Assembly (NCBI GenBank): GCA_019055375.1
Contig: JAHQIW010005224.1
Location: 310,001 to 374,000, forward strand
Length of the DNA: 64,000 bases
From: Parelaphostrongylus tenuis
Taxonomy: Eukaryota; Nematoda; Chromadorea; Rhabditida; Metastrongylidae
Reading direction: 5' to 3'
The notes beneath the pieces were generated by a model that saw only the letters and a list, made by a program, of their open reading frames with translations, ran no database searches and was not told the origin of the DNA. Below, piece by piece: positions 24,944 through 36,900 of this stretch (positions are counted from its first letter, which is position 1; every line of letters starts with the position of its first letter). The translations under genes were made by a program, and so were the position numbers.

Positions 24944-25259
24944 CGCCCCACATTAAGCCCTGCATTATAGCAAGGAGGGAGGCGTATGTGGTAAGTGGTG
25001 ATGACATAGTGTACTATGACACTGGTCCATCACCATCAGTCGATGTTTCGGCTGGTAGACCAAAACTAATCCATTGAATCGACTGTTTTTAAAACCTCGT
25101 TATAAACATTCAAAATCAAATCCAAAAATGGATTAGTTTTGGTCTACCAGCCGAAACATCGACTGATGGTGATGGACCAGTGTCATAGTACACTATGTCA
25201 TCACCACTTACCACATACGCCTCCCTCCTTGCTATAATGCAGGGCTTAATGTGGGGCGG

Positions 25260-25307
25260 GGGTCACTGACGAAGAGACGAGCCTCCGAAACACCCGGTGT
25301 ATGGCCC
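25260..25307 (+). ncRNA. Hammerhead ribozyme, right arm of the foldback (weaker stem II)
   Basis: Same layout as the left arm: GGGUCA, CUGACGA, GAAA, CACCCGGUG, UA, UGGCCC. Stem II has lost one G and carries a G-to-A change, leaving about three pairs. The stem III loop gains one C. Confidence 0.65.
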
Positions 25308-25679
25308 TGGCGTACCAACCTCGTTTTAGGCTAAAACCATTCTTCTTTTTTTTGGATTTGATTTTGAATGTTTATAACGAGGTTTTAAAACATCGATTCA
25401 TGATAGTTATGATGTTCATATATTCCTAAGAGAATGAGCGGTGAGCAAAAACAGAGAAATAGAGAAATAAAATAAACCGAATAAAAAGCTTAATGTTGTT
25501 TTGTGCAGTAGTAGTCATTAAGTGGCTCAAACAATACAGCAAAAAAGCGTGAATAAGACTGCGACTAACATTGTGACTGTTGTTTGCAAAGAGATTCGCT
25601 ATGCTCCTCATTCTTTTGAAGCCGTAAGAAATTTACTAGAAATTCAAAATGGATCACTGATTCTGAATAACTATGTTAT

Positions 25680-25995
25680 GGGCGCATGTGGCGCAGTGAT
25701 TAGGGGCGCTGTGCGTCGTACACGAGGCCAATGATTCAATCTCGCGTTCATGGATCACCAAGCCATCCAACCCCCCCTCCCCTCTGGGGTCGGTAAATTG
25801 GTACCAGACAGGTCTCAGACTTGTCCGGGACGATAAGCAGCACTGACTCGATACAGCGGGAGGCCACCGCGAGTTATTGTAAGGGCGAGATTTGTATACA
25901 ATCACCTCAAATCAAGTCAAAAATTGAAGACGAATGCTTGGCGCATCCCTCTGGGATTGGATTATTCAACGCCAAGAGCTTTATCCTTTAAGTGT
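25680..25995 (+). mobile_element. tRNA-derived SINE, family A
   Basis: Starts with a tRNA-like head (TGTGGCGCAGTGATTAGGGGC as A box region, ATTCAATCTCGCG as B box region). The body follows: CACCAAGCCATCC, GGTCGGTAAATTGGTACCAG, GAGGCCACCGCGAGTTATTG, and ends GCCAAGAGCTTTATCC. Copies at 53.4 and 56.7 kb align along the whole length. Confidence 0.75.
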
Positions 25996-26894
25996 TTTAT
26001 GTTAAAAGCTAGAAGAAACGAAAAAGAGTTCAAAAAGCAGTAGGCCTTGCATGATCGGTAGAAAGGCAGAGCGAAGGTCTAGATTACAACGTGCTTAACA
26101 CCTGAGTTCCTGCAAAGGGTAACCGAGGGCTCAGTTTCATTTGATGTCATTGCAGCGATTTTGAAGAGGAAAAAAAAAGTTACAGGGAAAAAAGGATTTT
26201 TGGAAGGAAAAAAGAACTATCCAAATTTTATGAGGACATGGGGATAAAATTTTTATTAGAGGACGAAGACATGAGAATCCCGCTCATAGAATTATTACTT
26301 GTCAAAAATAATTTGATGGAAAAGTCATGCCGATATGTGTTCAGTGAGCTCTACATGAGTGAAATATGGAAGAAAAATCAAAGCATTTCGGGTTTGATTA
26401 TCTAATATCAGGCTTACATACGACTAGTAGATTACAAAACAGGTGTTTGTTAGTTATTAAATACGAAATAAGAAAGAAAGGCTTGAAATGGGCCCTTTTC
26501 AAATCTAGTTCTAGTAGTTAATTTTCAATGGAGAAAACTTCAATAATAATATTAACAACAATAATAATAATAAGCGAATTTTATAGCAACCAAGAACGTT
26601 TTGCGATGTGTTGTAAGATTCCGCATTCATCACATGCATGCCTAACAGGCTAACTATTTTTGAAGTCTTTTTGGTTAACATATGCTTTTTTGAAAAAGAA
26701 GCTGAGTGCCACGTTTTAAAGACGGAGATCCTTGGTGAGGAGTCTGGCAGTTGGATCTCTATTGATACTTAAATCTTATCTTGCTAGACCGTCACAGAAG
26801 CTCTAAAGCTGAAGTCTAAAGCACTAAGGTTTTAGCTGAATCAGACCGTCATTTGTAATGACAAATTCTGTTTTCGTTTGACACTTTCTCTCCG

Positions 26895-27300
26895 CAATTC
26901 TAGTATTTCTACTGCTTTCTTCGCAGTGTTATGATGTCACACATATACCTAAGAGAATTGAATGGTGAGAAAAAATACTGCTTCAGGCGAGAATCGAACC
27001 GACATCTAATCCATCTCGGGAAAGCGTACTACTACCACTACACCACAGAGGCACACTTGCACTACCATTCATTCTTCAACATCTCTATGTTGGCTATCAG
27101 CCATCAACCTTAAATAGGTTTGGTCGAGTATGCGATTTTCCTTTATGAACTCAATTGCAGATAGCCACTATTAGATGTAATACCCCGAAATTATAGTATT
27201 TTTATTGCTTTTTTCGCAGTGTTATGGCGTTACATATCGATTGTCGATTCCCGTCTGAGACCGTGTTTTTAATCATCACCCGATTCTCTTAGGTATATGT
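26895..27300 (-). repeat. tRNA-like repeat unit with an inverted partial partner
   Basis: CGCAGTGTTATGATGTCAC, then a minus-strand tRNA-like block (GTGTAGTGGTAGTAG, TCGGTTCGATTCTCGCC). A truncated plus-strand copy follows at 27235-27300 (CGATTCCCGTCTGAGACCG, GATTCTCTTAGGTATATGTG). Confidence 0.6.
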
Positions 27301-28199
27301 GTAACTTTATTTTCTTTTGAACGAAAGATTTTCAAGCACTATTACTTTTTTGTCACATACGAAACTTTTCAGAACTTTGTTTCCTGCTTAAATTCGGATT
27401 GGCAAATACTAATTCGTTCTCCGCTAAAAAGAAAAGTCAAATACATCATAAGACGACGAGAGAAAAGCCCCTTGTTAATACTTATCACACTCTATTTTAT
27501 ATAATCAATTATGGAAGCTATACTGCTTTACTCAAAAGAAAAAAAAAGAGCAACTCTTCGATACCAGCATATGAATGCCAGAAATTTCAGCGATGACCGT
27601 GGTTGTTGAGAACCGTCTTAATAATTAGCCCTTTCGGTGCCGTACGGGCATTATACTATTCGAGTACTTATAGCCACTCGAAACAGGTGATTATGGTTTC
27701 GTAGACCATCTCTGGATTTTTAATACTCTTTTAGGTTTTTTTTTCATTTATGGACTAAAAAATAGAAAGCGAATCTCATGAAACTATTTGCGATGGTAAA
27801 ATGGGCTTCCTGTTAATAAGTCAAAACTGATCTTAAAACGACACTATGTTTGGACGATTTGGAATGTTCTACCGTGGAAATCAAACTTTGGAAACTCGCT
27901 TATTCGCAGGCAATTTTGAGAAGTCTGATTCAAACACGATCTATATGAAGAATGTTCGAACTGAGAAAAACAATTGCAACAGTCTACCAATTGGGTGATT
28001 ACACTTTGTTAAGCGAACATTTTCAGATTTCAGAAAAACAAAAGACTCCTGAATGTGTGGACCATCTTATCAATTTTCGAATATTTATACAACAAATAGA
28101 ATTTAATCTATCTGGTTGTGCCTCATTTTCCCATTATGGTAACTCGTCACATTTGATAAAAACACAAGATAAATAGAGCACAGAATAGTCAGATCAGAT

Positions 28200-28301
28200 G
28201 CTACAATCAAAAACAAGAAGAATTTAGGTGAAGCAGTTCGTTAAAATCGAAAATCAGTAAAGCTGTAATCAAAGCAAGAAGAGTTTAGGTGAAGCAATTC
28301 G
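28200..28301. repeat. Local tandem duplication of about 40 bases
   Basis: 28200-28241 and 28262-28301 share AATCAAA-A-CAAGAAGA-TTTAGGTGAAGCA-TTCG with few mismatches. No gene context. Confidence 0.6.
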
Positions 28302-29989
28302 CCCAAAGGTCGATTCACGAAGGCGTTGCATTGTTTTGAAGCCGTTATATTCTTTTCGTGAGAACGGCCGTTCCATGAAAACAGAGCTGAGCGCTGCTTC
28401 AGGGCATCATAAAAAGACTGAATATAAATAAATTGCACATAAATATGAAGAAATAGCAGGGAGCAAATTTCTACTAATTTTAGAACTTTTCTCACCAATA
28501 CGTGTAGAAGTGCTACCGTCTATGTTGATAGATCAAGTAAAAAAGTAGTAGTAGTTAAGAAGATATACCAAGTAAATGGAATAGTTAGAGCTGCAACTCT
28601 AAAAACGAAGTTAAACAAACAATAAAATTTGGGTGACTACACGACCACGTAAGAAGACAGAAATCGTCAGAAGAAATTACAATTTTTTCGAACTATTGAG
28701 ATGAAAATCACGAAAGCGTTAGAAATGTTAGCAAGCACAGTGTTGACATTTGGCACAACCTTTGAGTCCTCTGTTTTACTGTCTAAAATAGCAGTATTAA
28801 TATAAAAAGGGTGTATGCCTTGCATGTAAAATAAGAATCACTGCTATAGATTGCTTTCATGCTGTATGGGATGTAGGGGATGACTTCTTTAGATAAAGAG
28901 TTTGAGCGTGAGAGTGTGAGCGTGATTGGAAAAAAGACGGATAACTAAATGATCTTTAATGGAAAACTATCAGTCGGGCAACTCCTTCGCAAATAGAAAA
29001 CCAGCTGTAAAAAACACAAGAAAGTACCATTCTTAAAATTTAATTTATCGCAGATCATTTCTGTTCCATCTGCGATTGATTGCAGAACGATGGGAAGTTT
29101 GCCCCATCGAATGAATAGGATCTATTCGAAGAAATTAATGGACAGCATTATCAAACAACAATGGAACTAAGCATGAACAATTGAAATCACGAAGGGAACG
29201 GCTAGGGAACAATTAAGGAATGTTCTATGAAAGGTGAAATACAAAGAAGAGCGAGAGAGTGCGAACGTTTAACGTGAAGACAAAAGAATGAAAGACATTA
29301 TTCAAATTAAAGCCAGTTGAACTTACTCTTTCTGAAAACTCGAGTTAAAAAACTGAAAGCGTTGATGTGGCAAAGATTTAAATGTGTTAAATGTGACTAA
29401 TGAGGAGGTAGAAAGGTAATAGGGTAATTGCATAGTTTATGCGTAGTCCCCTCTCTAGAAAAAAAAAGGGTGACAACCAAAACTTGAAGTTGTTTTGTTC
29501 CGAAGATATGCTGTGCTGTCGAAAACTCAAAAGGTAATGCGATTAGCGAATTTGCTTCCATCAAGCAATTTATGAATTATTCTTTTCTAAGGGAAAGGCG
29601 TGCAACGAAAGCAGAAATGTAAACAACATGCGAGTCTTTCTTCTAAGTTCCCTTTCGATAAGATATATTGACGCGTGTTTGTTTGCATTACTTTCTGGAT
29701 CTCACTCAAAATTGTATGCTGATAATTCAGTATTGATTGTATAAACAATCTGCCTCATTATTTCTCTTCTTGGAAATTCATAATCAGAGGAACTACCTTC
29801 ATTACTCAGTGTATCACTTCTGCAGCAGGACTGAGTTTTTAGTACGTGAAGAATCATCGGCAGATCAATGTTCATAAGAATGTTCCCTAGAAAAACTGAA
29901 TTTCTTCAAACTATTGACGGTCAACGTTTTCCATTCTGTCGCCGTCAGTTGGCCTAAAATTATCTCAAGTTTCCAAGGACTAGCAGAGC

Positions 29990-30165
29990 TCACGTGGCAC
30001 AGTGGTTAAAAATGCCCTGTGACGAACATCTGGTCGATGGTTCAATCTAGCGTTCCAAACTCAGCAATTTGTAACCAAACTCGTCTGGGAGGATGGCAGT
30101 ACTAACGCTATACATATTGAGCCATTTTGAAAGCCAAATATGCATTCAATCACCTGTAGCGAAAT
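29990..30165 (+). mobile_element. tRNA-derived SINE, family A, truncated
   Basis: Head CACGTGGCACAGTGGTTAAA and GGTTCAATCTAGCGTTCC, then ATTTGTAACCA, and TATGCATTCAATCACC. The middle is deleted and it runs straight into the MITE-like repeat at 30.17 kb. Confidence 0.55.
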
Positions 30166-30169
30166 ATCT

Positions 30170-30485
30170 GATAATTACTATTGAGCCAACATGTCATGTG
30201 GCCTAATAATGGGCTCTTACGCAACCCGATATACGTGATTCGGCCTTGGCAGCCTAGTCAGTCGGGCAGGTCCTTCGTCTTTAGCCAATCCTCTCGGGGT
30301 GCACCAGTCCTCCTATTTAGAGTAGACGACGGTGAACTATTTACAAATGTCGTCAAGTGGAATAAATCACTAGATCGGCAATGCTGTACACTCCATTGTT
30401 CTCGGCTGGTATTTTTGACATATTATACTGCTCTTTTCAAGTATTTTCTTATGACTTCGCTCAAATTTCAATATATCTAATATTT
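30170..30485 (+). repeat. MITE-like repeat (single copy of the 11.6-kb family)
   Basis: Begins TTGAGCCAACATGTCATGTG and includes AGTCGGGCAGGTCCTTCGTC, CCAATCCTCTCGGGG and ACACTCCATTGTTCTCGGCTGG. It ends near GCTCAAATTTCAATATATC. About 310 bp. GAGC edges are inverted at the two ends. Confidence 0.65.
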
Positions 30486-30804
30486 CAATATTGAAAAAGT
30501 GAATGAGAAATTTATGAATTCTTTTCAAAATTGTCACTTACAAATAACACATATTTGGCACAATTATGAATGACATTCCTCACAGGTTTATATAATTCAT
30601 GTGATTCAAGAAAAAGAAAATTTGCGTAATTAAGCAAGAAATTGAGCAAAGATATTTTATGGGAAAATGGAGCCGTTGGAAATGACCATTGTTAGTCAAT
30701 CAATGAACATGATTTTATTAGGTTGAGAGAAGAAAGTTCCCTATCACCCGCTGAAAAACTGAAGGTTGTGCGTAAATTCATTCAAAAACAACAACAATCA
30801 TTCT

Positions 30805-31348
30805 TCCAAGTATAGACCATCGTTATTTATATTGCTCAGGTAGACCTACTTCTTATCCAAAGTAACGATCCGCTTCCATTGATCGTTTAGCGGGTTCTGT
30901 GACAACCGACGGCAAACTTCAACTCGGCGATTAGCCTGAGCTTCAAGTCAATTTGCGAGGGCGAGGCTTCCTGAGGAAAAGTCAAGTTGTTGGAGAGGAT
31001 TCCAGACCGCCTCCTGAACGATGCTAAGTTTTATTGCCAATTCACTAATGCTCAATGACGGTTTCGCATGTAAAACTGCTTGCAGACCTCCATCGTCCAT
31101 CGTTTGATGGTCCGCCGGAACGTGGTTGGTCTTTGAGACTAAGATCATCACTTTCAAATCGGTTGGACCACTTTGCAACAGTCACATGGCTCACAGTTCC
31201 CTCACCTTGGGCACCACAAATCTCGCAGCATCTCCACTCGAAATTTGTCCCTTCCACCAATAACGTATTAAGACTCGGAGCTCAATTTAGCTCATCATCA
31301 TCAATTGATTTCCGAAGAGTAAATCAAAATCTAGTGCAGTATCACTAG
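30805..31348 (-). pseudogene. Mariner transposase relic (HTH to first catalytic region)
   Basis: Minus strand: CGAQGEGTVSHVTVAKWSNR, FESDDLSLKDQPRSGGPSND, then in another frame AVLHAKPSLSISELAIKLSI, and finally RIVTLDKK followed by a stop and VYLSNINN. These align in order with the YGEGTVS, GDxSLEDxPRSGRP, NPRxSxxELA and RIVTxDEKWxxYxN blocks. Multiple frameshifts; truncated after the first Asp region. Confidence 0.7.
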
Positions 31349-32460
31349 CGTTAGTAGAGGGTTCTTTCGGAAATTTTCTGAGATATTCCCATGAATTTGC
31401 AAGAACTGGTACTGTATGAAACAGGCATAAAATCTGAGCCTTCAACTGGCGTTAAGGAACTTTTTTCTCAACCTAGTATACAGTTGACTCATGCAAGTCA
31501 TTTACCTTAACTGGTTTATGTAACCGCAAACACTTTCTCCTTGAAGTACCAGTTTCATAAATTGTGATTATGAAGCAGAAATCCAACATTGTTCCGTAGA
31601 TGTAAATTCAGGAAGAGTTTTCAAAAGGACACGAGGTTGGACACATAAAGCTTGCTTCATGCTCGCTTGCGGATTGAAACTTTTCAAGCGCAACGTCGTA
31701 AATCCAAACCACAGATGGAGTTTAAATGAAGTACGAAAGTGAAAAGTGGAAATATAGATCCGAGAATTTCTAACAAAGTTTTTCTTGTGTTGGACGCATC
31801 TGTATCTCATTAAGAAAAAAAAACCATATTTTCTCCTATAGATTACAGTTCCGATTATGTATCGATTCTTCCTTTTGTTTTTACGTGCTTTTCCCGGTTA
31901 ACTGAGGTGCCACAAAGTTGAAAATATGAAATGAAATTTTTCAGAGGCTGAACACATTTGACGTTGGGCAGTGCTGTCATTCTAACGCAATCTGAAATTT
32001 TGCTCATATAATTCCATTAAGGAAAATCTTAGAAAATCCTTGAAGCCTCGCATTGAAAAGAACTTAGTATCAGCTTAAAATTAGCGTTATTCGTACTATT
32101 TTGGCTGGATGTCCACGGAATGCTTTCGTAGCTGGAGATTATTGATTTTTTCCTTCACCAAAATTGAAATGCGTGATAAGGCACTGCTTTTTGATCATCA
32201 CATCTGGATTTACGCTCAGAATTGCAGAAATTGAAGAGCGCTTCACTATCTAACTTCAATTTCACCTGCCGTGTTGTCCTTTTATTGGAGTTACAAAACA
32301 AAATAAGATGATTCAGTGAAGTATATTCGTAGTAGCGTGGTAATGATGATTTAATCAACATTCATTCAAAATCGACTCTATAAAAGTTAACAATTATTTT
32401 ATGAAAATCCAATGCTGTTTAGGTTGACAGTTGTAATAATGCTAGCAGTTGTAATAGTAG

Positions 32461-32512
32461 TTCGACGGCTAACGTTTCGGAGACTTCTCCATTTTCACAG
32501 CCTGTAGCAGTT
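32461..32512 (-). ncRNA. Degenerate hammerhead motif, left end of 32.4-33.4 kb element
   Basis: The minus strand keeps stem II GGAGAAGUCUCC, GAAA, CGUU and AGCC, but the CUGANGA box reads GUGAAAA. Probably inactive. Confidence 0.45.
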
Positions 32513-33305
32513 ATTCCCTCGAATAAATGCTACTTTCCTTCCACTTCTACGGTTATTTCTGCCGCATGTCATCAAATAGTCAATATCTCATAGTAGATAA
32601 CCAAGAAAGTCAGGCGATAAGTTATAGCAGCCCTTGGTGCCTTTGGATGGCGGGTTGCTCGTTTTTCGACTTGCAGCTGGCGACCAAACTGTGCTTTGTC
32701 AGTCAAGTACCAGGGAACGTTTACGGACGATTGGCAGATAGTCGCACCCACAGCAGTTCCGTTCGTCTACAGACGCCACTTTGAGCTCGGCTGCAACTTC
32801 CACCTCTCTTGGCTCTAGATTATCCTGGTCATAGCGTACTGTAGTTTATGCCGTTGTATAATGCCTATGTGAATAGTCATTGCTCCTACAATATTTAGCT
32901 CCTCTCATTCATCTGAAGATCTGGAGTTCGGGGCATCTTACACTTAGGCTCACATCCATTGCATCATCATGAACTGTTAGCATTGCGTTACATGTCGTGA
33001 TTGTTGTTTCTTCAATTGCAATTATGCTGTAATTGTTACTTGTTATAGACTGTTTGTTACGGCGATGAATTTGGTCCGCTGGTTTCTGGATCAATACTGT
33101 TCTTCATTCAATAATTAGTAAAAGACCCACGTGGCAGGAAGAATTAACCCATCCGGTACACAGCACACACCCACTCACAACAGGCAGCAAAACCTAACTA
33201 CTCTAGTACAATCACCAATAAAACTAAAGCAATCGAAGCACTTTCCAACGATAAGACTATACAGAGCGTGGACGCATGAGTTTCTGTTGTATACAAAATC
33301 CATCC

Positions 33306-33343
33306 AGGCTCTGAGGAAGGCGAAGTCGCCGAAACATCAGTCG
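33306..33343 (+). ncRNA. Hammerhead ribozyme motif, right end of 32.4-33.4 kb element
   Basis: GGCU, CUGAGGA, stem II GGCG-AAGU-CGCC, GAAA, CAUC (triplet AUC), AGUC closing stem I with one G-U pair. The core is intact and stem III minimal, as in the Penelope copy. Confidence 0.68.
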
Positions 33344-33614
33344 TCGAGCTGCTACTATCAATACAATTACCTCTTAATTACTCATTATTGATTACTAAAT
33401 TATTGGAATATAAAATACTGAAACTTTTATAAGGTATTAAAACTAAAAAATAAAAGTAATAAACAATCAAAATACTTTTATTTGACTGCTTTTAGCGGTG
33501 TGAGGTGCCACTGACGCCAATGGTTTTGCAAATCACTTTGTATCATTGATTAAAAGTAAGAAACTAAATTAGTAATTATTCATTACCATTACCAACCTTG
33601 TGTCGACTGAACAA

Positions 33615-33990
33615 GATAGATACCTAAGAGAATTGAGTGGTGAGCAAAAACATGGCCTCAGGCGGGAATCGAACCCGCGTCATTCATATCGGGAAAGCGT
33701 GCTCTACCACTACACCATCGAGGCATATTTGCGCCACCACCCATTCTTCAGCATCTCTATGTTAATTATCAGCCACCAAACTTTAACAAGTTTGGTTGGG
33801 TAGGTGATTTCGCTTTATAAACCCAGTTGAGCTGACAGTCACTGATAGATATAATACTCAAGAATGGTGGTGTAGTGGTAGAACACGTGTTCCCGGATAG
33901 GATGAAACGCGGGTACGATTACCGCCTGAGACCATGTTTTCGCTCACCACTCAATTCTTTTAGGTACTTATGAAACATCATAACACTGCA
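33615..33990. repeat. Inverted pair of tRNA-like sequences
   Basis: The minus-strand copy at about 33655-33725 (GGTGTAGTGGTAGAGC, GCGGGTTCGATTCCCGCC) and the plus-strand copy at about 33866-33936 (GGTGTAGTGGTAGAACAC, GCGGGTACGATTACCGCC) face each other. The outer edges CCTAAGAGAATTGAGTGGTG and CACCACTCAATTCTTTTAGG complete a foldback of about 370 bp. Confidence 0.7.
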
Positions 33991-36900
33991 AAAAAGCAAT
34001 CCAAGATAATTGATATTTGTTTCATCAATAGATTCATGGTCTAATGCGCAGTGATATGTAGCCAACAACTGGTTTTTTCAGCAAATTTCCGGACATATAT
34101 ACGTTTTCAATTAATCCAGTCGGAATCCTATATGTAGCAGATCTTTGTCACTCTTTCCCTTTATCTCTGTTTTCTTTTGGAATTTCCATCGAATTGGAGC
34201 ACATTCATTGAAGATGGCATAATTGTTGAAAGATTCCCATTGCGTCACTATGAAGGCACGTAAATTGCACATGGCCTCCTCATATCTCATCGACATTAGA
34301 TGAAATGGCAATCGTTTACTTTCTGCATATCACGCCGCGAACAACGATTGAAAATGCCAAACGACAAGTATCTTAATACTAAGAAAAACGGCATATATCT
34401 TTTTATCAAAAACAAGACAATGTGAAAATCATCATGGGAAGCTATCCCTCCTCTTCTGCTACTTTGTCATTCAGAATTACACCGCAAATTGTTGCCGATA
34501 AAGATGATGTTCGTAAAGGTGACGAATTCTCAAGCTGCTGAAAATGTTTTGTATCATTATCGATGCGTCTTTGCCTAGCCTTAGAGCCCTTGTGATAAGA
34601 TAATCATAAAACAAGGCCCAAAAGTAACTACAAAGCTTTGGAACCATACTGGGAGAGCTTGTTGAAACACTGTATGGGAGGTGTCGCAAAGGTCAAAAGG
34701 CATAATATCTTCCGCGACTTCCTCATCCCTTTTACGAACTTCAGTGAAGTTATACAATGAGCCTCGTTATATTTTTCGTCGATATTGTCTAAAATAGACT
34801 TTTCCTAATACTGGATGAAGAAGCATAAATATACCGATTCGGAATGGTGTAGGGTTCCGTTTTTTGACGTTTTTTCATCTATTTCCTTCTCATAAACGTA
34901 AAATCTTTCAAAAAAAAACGGCTATATGTAGTACATTTTTTCGCACAAGAGCAACACGTTTCAGGTACGACAATTGAATTACGAGTTAACTACGATGTTT
35001 TGATGAGGATATGCTTTCCTATAGTCTTCTGAATATAGTATCAAGAAGAGGACTTCAAGACTAGCAGTTTGTTTTACTCATGCACAGCATTATTTTCATG
35101 ACGAAATTAGAAGGGGCACCTTGTTGCATTCGTTCTATTTCAATCCGTTGGTTTCGCTTTGTAATTTTCAGAGCTCTGTTGAAGGAAATCTCCAAATTGA
35201 AGCAGTTGTGTATTGTTAGTAAAATTTTCTCCTTAGAACGGTTTCAGTTCTATATGTAACAAAAATCTTGTACTATCCCCTCTTGTTACGAAGTGGAAAA
35301 GAAAGATCTTCCGAAGACCAACTATTGATTAACCTCGGCATATAATGAAATATTTCGTGATTCCTCTTTGCTTGAGCGCACTAGAGCTTTTTAATAGGTT
35401 TATCTTGTACAAAGCAGTACAATAGAGATCGAGCCGTGGCTAACGCTTCAGCAGTCTTGCTTTCCTCAGAGCCAGACCGTTTTATTGTAATGGTGTCCAC
35501 TATATATGTAGACCAGCCGCACTGTGTCTTACATGGACGAGGTGTGTCTGCCGCATCTCTAAATACGATCTCTATTGTACTACTTTGTGCAAAATAAACT
35601 TGTATTGAAAACCTCGTTTGTGCTGAAGCAACGAAAATCACGAAAAGAAAGATCGTCGATGACGGCACGGGTTTGCATCTCTTCTGAAGTAAACATGACA
35701 TGCAACTCTAGGTAGTGGTTGTAAAGAAGATTGAATATTTAGGACAAGCTTGTATTTAAAAGGCGAACAAATTGGCCTTTTTTACTGTGTGTTCTCAAGA
35801 ACAGCCAATCTGCGCGTCAATAACGGCGCTCATTGTGCAATGAGTTTTCCTTATGCCAAATCCAAAAAGCCGCCTTTTTTCTAGAGTTTGTCGTCCATTG
35901 CATAACTCACCTCACACAGACACTCCATTTGCTCAACCGCTTTTATGGATATGAATGGCATGCACAGTAGACTACGTGTTGCTACGGTCAAACATGCGAA
36001 TGCACTGCTGTCAACAAATGGAAGGTTTTTTTTAGCTCATTTTGGATCTATTTCAAAACTTGTATAGCTGAATATTTTATACAAGAACTGCAGAGAGTAA
36101 AATAAAGTCGCGCAAAATTGTGCCAGTAGAATTATCGGCCTATAAATTCTCCGGAAGAAGGCTTCTGCAGATCACTGAGTGCATAAAATGGCTTTTCTGG
36201 CCTCTCAGTTGGTCTGTTTTCGATCAGCGAATCAATGTGGTAAAGAAGGTGCATGATTCATCCACTGCTACCATATGGACAGTACGGAGTATATGCGTGC
36301 TGAGTGGGTCATTGTAGAATCCCAATTCTGTCGGATTTTCAAGCACAGATCATCACCTATAAGTTGATATATGTACTGGAAATTGCTCACGCGATTGACG
36401 ACTATGTCTGTGAACTCTGAACAGAAGATCTTATTTCCATTATCCAAGTAAATACTGCTCTGGACGGACGCAAGGTTGCTCATGGTGGAATTTCTTAGTT
36501 TTTGCTCTTCATTTCACTTGACTCTTTTCGTAAATGCAGTACTCAAAATTAATTATCAGCGGACCTCATGCACTTTCATCTAAGCAAACTTTGAAATGTA
36601 TTTTACTTTCTTATGGGTCATACTGATTCTTGCTCGCAGAGAGTTCTGTTCCCGGTTAATTTTGAAGGCATGCGGCGCGTCTTGCTAGTACATAGGAGAA
36701 CTGAAGGCGGACTAAATGCCGCCATGCGCCTCTCAGAAACTCAGGTGGATCCGCAGGACGAACTTCCTTTTTCTGCAGCGTCAATGTGACATAGCTTCAT
36801 CTTTATGATTCAAACTAACGAAGGATCAAAATTGAATAGCGGAAATGTATGCAGATATTGGTCAGAAGGCGCACTAATGATTATGCACTTCACTCTATCC

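Larger units (their letters stand above)
24868..25405. mobile_element. 538-bp foldback element with hammerheads in both arms
   Basis: Left arm about 24871-25075, right arm about 25131-25340, nearly perfect reverse complements around a short spacer. The spacer (TTTTAAAACCTCG... to 25129) is itself inverted again after the right arm (about 25350-25390). The whole is flanked by the direct repeat GTTATGATGTT (24857-24867 and 25406-25416), so it inserted into a tRNA-like repeat unit. No coding capacity. An 11-base duplication would also suit a Mutator-like MITE, but the hammerheads favour a Penelope-related or retrozyme-like origin. Confidence 0.85.
32430..33390. mobile_element. Putative non-autonomous element bracketed by inverted hammerhead ends
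   Basis: The left end (about 32430-32515) and right end (about 33300-33385) share, in inverted order, GCTG(T)AGCAG/TAGTAG-like edges, TCGACGGCT/AGTCGTCGA, and a hammerhead-like block. The interior has no recognised protein; an 85-codon open frame at 32527-32784 resembles nothing known to me. Boundaries are approximate and no target duplication was established. Confidence 0.5.

Noticed and set aside
25025..25060. A second hammerhead in the inner part of the foldback arms (CCGAAACATCGACTGATGG)
   Set aside because: The order would need a permuted fold, and the box reads CUGAUGG instead of CUGANGA, with no convincing stem II.
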